Shown one piece after another: positions 60,501-64,000 of a stretch of DNA of 64,000 bases. The notes beneath the pieces are model-generated. The model was not told the origin of the DNA. It saw only the letters and a program-made list of their open reading frames with translations, and made no database searches. The position numbers and the translations under genes were made by a program. The stretch spans positions 155,626,431 through 155,690,430 of the forward strand of contig OY740767.1 in NCBI GenBank assembly GCA_963513935.1, written 5' to 3'. Numbering within the stretch: the first letter of the stretch is position 1; every line of letters begins with the position of its first letter. The stretch is from Aphrophora alni (taxonomy: Eukaryota > Arthropoda > Insecta > Hemiptera > Aphrophoridae).

Positions 60501-62730
60501 TTAAATTTATGGACCTAATTAGCTGTTATACATCTAATGTTTCACACTGGTCTAGACTAGCCCTAACTCAACTTCGTTTACAAATAAATATTAAATTGAT
60601 GGACCTAATTAGCTGTTATACATCAAATATTTCCCGTTGGTCTAGGCTAGCCCTAACTTAACTTCGTTTACAAATAAATATTAAATTGATGGACCTAATT
60701 AGCTGTTATAGCCTATATCAAATGTTTCCCACTGGTCTAGACTAGCCCTAACTCAACTTCGTTTACAAATAAATATTAAATTGATGGACCTAATTAGCTG
60801 TTATACATCACATGTTTTACACTGGTCTAGGCTAGTCCTAACTTAACTTCGTTTACAAATAAATATTAAATTGATGGACCTAATTAGCTGTTATATATCA
60901 AATGTTTCCCACTAGTCTAGGCTAGCCCTAACTTAACTTAGTTTACAAATAAATATTAAATTGATGGACCTAATTAGCTGTTATACATCAAATGTTTCCC
61001 ACTGGTCTAGGCTAGCCCTAACATAACTTCGTTTACAAATAAATATTAAAACTGATGGAAATAATTAGCTGTTATATATCAAATGTTTCCCACTGGTCTA
61101 GGCTAGGCCTAACCCTAGCTTCGTTTACAAATAAATATTAAATTGATGGACCTAATTAGTTGTTATACATCAAATGTTTCCCACTTGTCTAGGCTAGGCC
61201 TAACTTAACTTCGTTTACAAATAAATATTAAATTGATGGACCTAATTAACTGTTATACATCAAATGTTTTACACTGGTCTATGCTAGCCCTAACTTAACT
61301 TCGTTTACAAATAAATATTTAATTGATGGACCTAATTAGCTGTTATACATCAAATGTTTCACACTGGTCTAGGCTAGCCCTAACTTAACTTTGTTTACAA
61401 ATATATATTAAATTGATGGACCTAATTAGCTGTTATACATCTAATGTTTCACACTGGTCTAGGCTAGCCCTGACTTAACTTCGTTTACAAATAAATATTA
61501 AATTGATGGACCTAATTAGATGTTATACATCAAATGTTTTACACTGGTCTATGCTAGCCCTAACTTAACTTCGTTTACAAATAAATATTTAATTGATGGA
61601 CCTAATTAGCTGTTATACATCAAATGTTTCACACTGGTCTAGGCTAGCCCTAACTTAACTTCGTTTACAAATAAATATAAAATTGATGGACCTAATTAGC
61701 TGTTATACATCAAATGTTTCCCACTGGTCTAGGCTAGCCCTAACATAACTTCGTTTACAAATAAATATTAAAACTGATGGACCTAATTAGCTGTTATATA
61801 TCAAATGTTTCCCACTGGTCTAGGCTAGCCCTAACTTCGTTTACAAATAAATATTAAATTGATGGACCTAATTTGCTGTTATACATCTAATGTTTCACAC
61901 TGGTCTAGGCTAGCCCTAACTTAACTTCGTTTACAAATAAATATTAAATTGATGGACCTAATTAGCTGTTATACATCAAATGTTTCCCACTGGTCTAGGC
62001 TAGCCCTAACTTCGTTTACAAATAAATATTAAATTGATGGACCTAATTAGCTGTTATACATCAAATGTTTCCCACTGGTCTAAGCTAGCCCTAACTTCGT
62101 TTACAAATAAATATTAAATTGATGGACCTAATTAGCTGTTATACATCTAATGTTTCCCGTTGGTCTAGGCTAGCCCTAACCTAACTTCGTTTAGAAATAA
62201 ATATTAAATTGATGGACCTAATTAGCTGTTATACATCTAATGTTTCAAACTGGTCTAGGCTAGCTCTAACTTAACTTCGTTTACAAATAAATATTAAATT
62301 GATGGACCTAATTAGGTGTTATACATCTAATGTTTCACACTGGTCTAGGCTAGCCCTAACTTAACTTCGTTTACAAATAAATATTAAATTGATGGACCTA
62401 ATTAGCTGTTATACATCTAATGTTTCACACTGGTCTAGGCTAGCCCTAACTTAACTTAGTTTACAAATAAATATTAAATTGATGGACCTAATTAACTGTT
62501 ATACATCAAATGTTTTACACTGGTCTATGCTAGCCCTAACTTAACTTCGTTTACAAATAAATATTTAATTGATGGACCTAATTAGCTGTTATACATCAAA
62601 TGTTTCACACTGGTCTAGGCTAGCCCTAACTTAACTTCGTTTACAAATAAATATTATATTGATGGACCTTCTTTTACAAATAATAAATATTAAAAATTAA
62701 AACTGATAGACCTAATCAGCTATTTATAAT
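57550..62730. repeat. Satellite array, about 90-base monomer
   Basis: The monomer contains TTGATGGACCTAATTAGCTG, TTATACATCAAATGTTTC, GGTCTAGGCTAGCCCTAAC and TTCGTTTACAAATAAATATT, with a period of 90 bases. Common variants lack TTAACT (84) or add a base. Dividing length by period gives roughly 57 units. The first two and the last unit are degenerate, so the edges are eroded. Variant monomers at 57745-58840 reappear in the same order at 59989-61084, an offset of 2244 bases. Those at 59181-59760 reappear at 61261-61840, an offset of 2080. Confidence 0.96.
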
Positions 62731-64000
62731 ATATAAACTAATTACTGAGTATATATATATATATATTTAACAAATTGATATTTATGAGATGATGGTTCAT
62801 TTCCACTTTAAACTGACGATTATGGAAATAATATTTTTGTTTTAGTTGGTTTTTAATTGGGGTGGGTGAATGAAAACGTTTGTGGTATGTTTTGGCATTT
62901 TTATTATTTAATTATATATAAAAAGGTATATTTATTACCTTATTATTTTCCGTCATACAATCCAACTGATTTTTCATATTACCGGTTTCGACGGTTATAC
63001 CGTCATCTACAGATCCTTGGACATCCTATTAACATCTTTTTATTACACAAATTTTTATTATTGTTTTATTGAAAAACAATAAACATCAAAAGACTTATGA
63101 TTTGTTTCAATAATATTCTGTGTAAATGCTTCTCAAGTTCAGAGCGATAAATTGATTTTTGATACTGTTCACCTCCTTTTTTATGAATGTTTTTGGTGAT
63201 TAGCATCCCTTATATATATATTAAAAAAAATACCCATTAAATTAAAAAAGTTGCAGTAACTATTTTAAAAGAAAAACCCTAACCAGTACCTATGTTATCA
63301 AAGTTTCATTAAAATAAGTTTCAATTTGAGCCCCGATAAGAATTCCCCAGAAACCTCATCATAAGTTTATTTTACGATTTTGTCCGATAATTTCCAAACC
63401 GCGTTTAATTGTGAGATGACCAACATTTTGTTGTTTGATAACTAAAAGTGATACGAGATGAATCACTCGAAAATGTAATATGATACTACACAGGCCTACA
63501 GCTGATCCAGGCGTAGTGTGTACGGAAATAGACTTACAGACGTCCTAGTGCTATAAGCAGACACCCACGGATCGTTACGTCACTGGCCAGTCTACAGTTA
63601 GTAAAGGTACAAACAAGACTAGTTCGTCAATGTGCAAAACGAATATCTCAAAATCACAAATTGTTATGCAAAATTTTGAAACCATAATTCTTTTATTTAC
63701 AATGTTTTTAAGCAACTACAATTAGCAAAATTTGATGAAAATGGTTATGTTGAAAAGGTACAAATTATAGTCTAAAGTTTAAAAAAGGAAAGTTTCAAGA
63801 AAAACTATTGAGATGGCCCAAATGGTTCACATTTGGCGAAAATTTGATAAAATCCAGTCCACCGTATAAAATCATAAAATTGTAAAACTTTTTTTACATT
63901 ATTCAATTACATAACCTACTCGGGGTTCCAAAGTTTAATTTCCCTTACTTCCGCCTTTGCTATTTTTACAACACTTTTGGGTGCACAAAATAATTAGGGC
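62731..64000. other. Repeat-derived sequence at right edge
   Basis: It contains an AT run near 62750, a hammerhead-like motif at 62979-63012, and, at the end, GCTATTTTTACAACACTTTTGGGTGCACAA, matching about 18108-18138. No gene was recognised. Confidence 0.45.
62979..63012 (-). ncRNA. Hammerhead-like motif with strong stem II
   Basis: On the minus strand, GTAGATGACGGTATAACCGT is followed by CGAAACCGGTAA. GACGG/CCGTC form a perfect five-pair stem before CGAAAC, and ACC/GGT can form a short stem III ending in GTA. The core box reads GTAGATGA instead of CTGATGA. Probably a decayed retroelement-borne hammerhead or a related structured motif. Confidence 0.35.

Noticed and set aside
57550..62730. 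CRISPR-like regular repeat with spacers
   Set aside because: The whole 90-base unit is repeated with no unique spacers, and the context is an animal genome.

Overview
The window is animal nuclear DNA, AT-rich and dense in transposable elements. It looks like an insect: there are long introns, non-LTR retrotransposon and Penelope-like remnants, pogo/Tigger and TTAA-flanked elements, a short CCTAA (TTAGG-type) run, and a gene whose modules resemble a multi-thioredoxin-repeat protein I associate with arthropods. I cannot fix the order of insect from sequence alone.

One host gene can be defined. It lies on the minus strand, from exon E1 (49327-49509) to exon E14 (2405-2545), and both of its ends fall outside the window. 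I assembled fourteen exons by hand from GT-AG splice sites and reading-frame continuity: 2241 coding bases, 747 codons. They alternate between an A type (44-48 codons, G-D/E-L ... W-L ... I-E-E-V-T-D-E ... V-A-V-L-F) and a B type (61 or 63 codons, ... E-L-E-N-I-D-D-E ... G-I-x-F-V-K ... A-K-x-Y-G-I ... P-A-L-x-Y-F ... Y-E-G). Each thioredoxin-like fold is built from the end of an A exon, a whole B exon and the start of the next A exon. The window holds six complete folds and two partial ones. Every intron is phase 1 and every exon is a multiple of three. The redox CxxC motif survives in the two most upstream folds (CITC, CKKC) and is lost or rearranged in the rest, which suggests an acidic structural or calcium-handling protein related in design to PDI and calsequestrin. 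That function is inference.

The introns are largely mobile-element debris. They hold an apparently intact 2.2-kb Tigger element with a full 535-residue transposase and a C-terminal PCNA-binding-like motif (6714-8918), a Tigger-type MITE (2775-3212), two TTAA-flanked elements (27594-28212 and 34111-34547), a decayed ZBED-type hAT copy (47720-48560), at least seven LINE fragments, and two Penelope-like GIY-YIG remnants (4673 and 18440). There are several hammerhead-ribozyme-like motifs, some next to those remnants, several long fold-back sequences, and a putative unclassified 2.5-kb insertion with 11-base flanking repeats (10964-13469).

Right of the last recognised exon (49.5-57.5 kb) I see only diverged dispersed repeats and a 197-base tandem duplication. 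From about 57.55 to 62.73 kb there is a 90-base-period satellite array, much of it copied as a block of about 2.24 kb. The final 1.3 kb is repeat-derived sequence.
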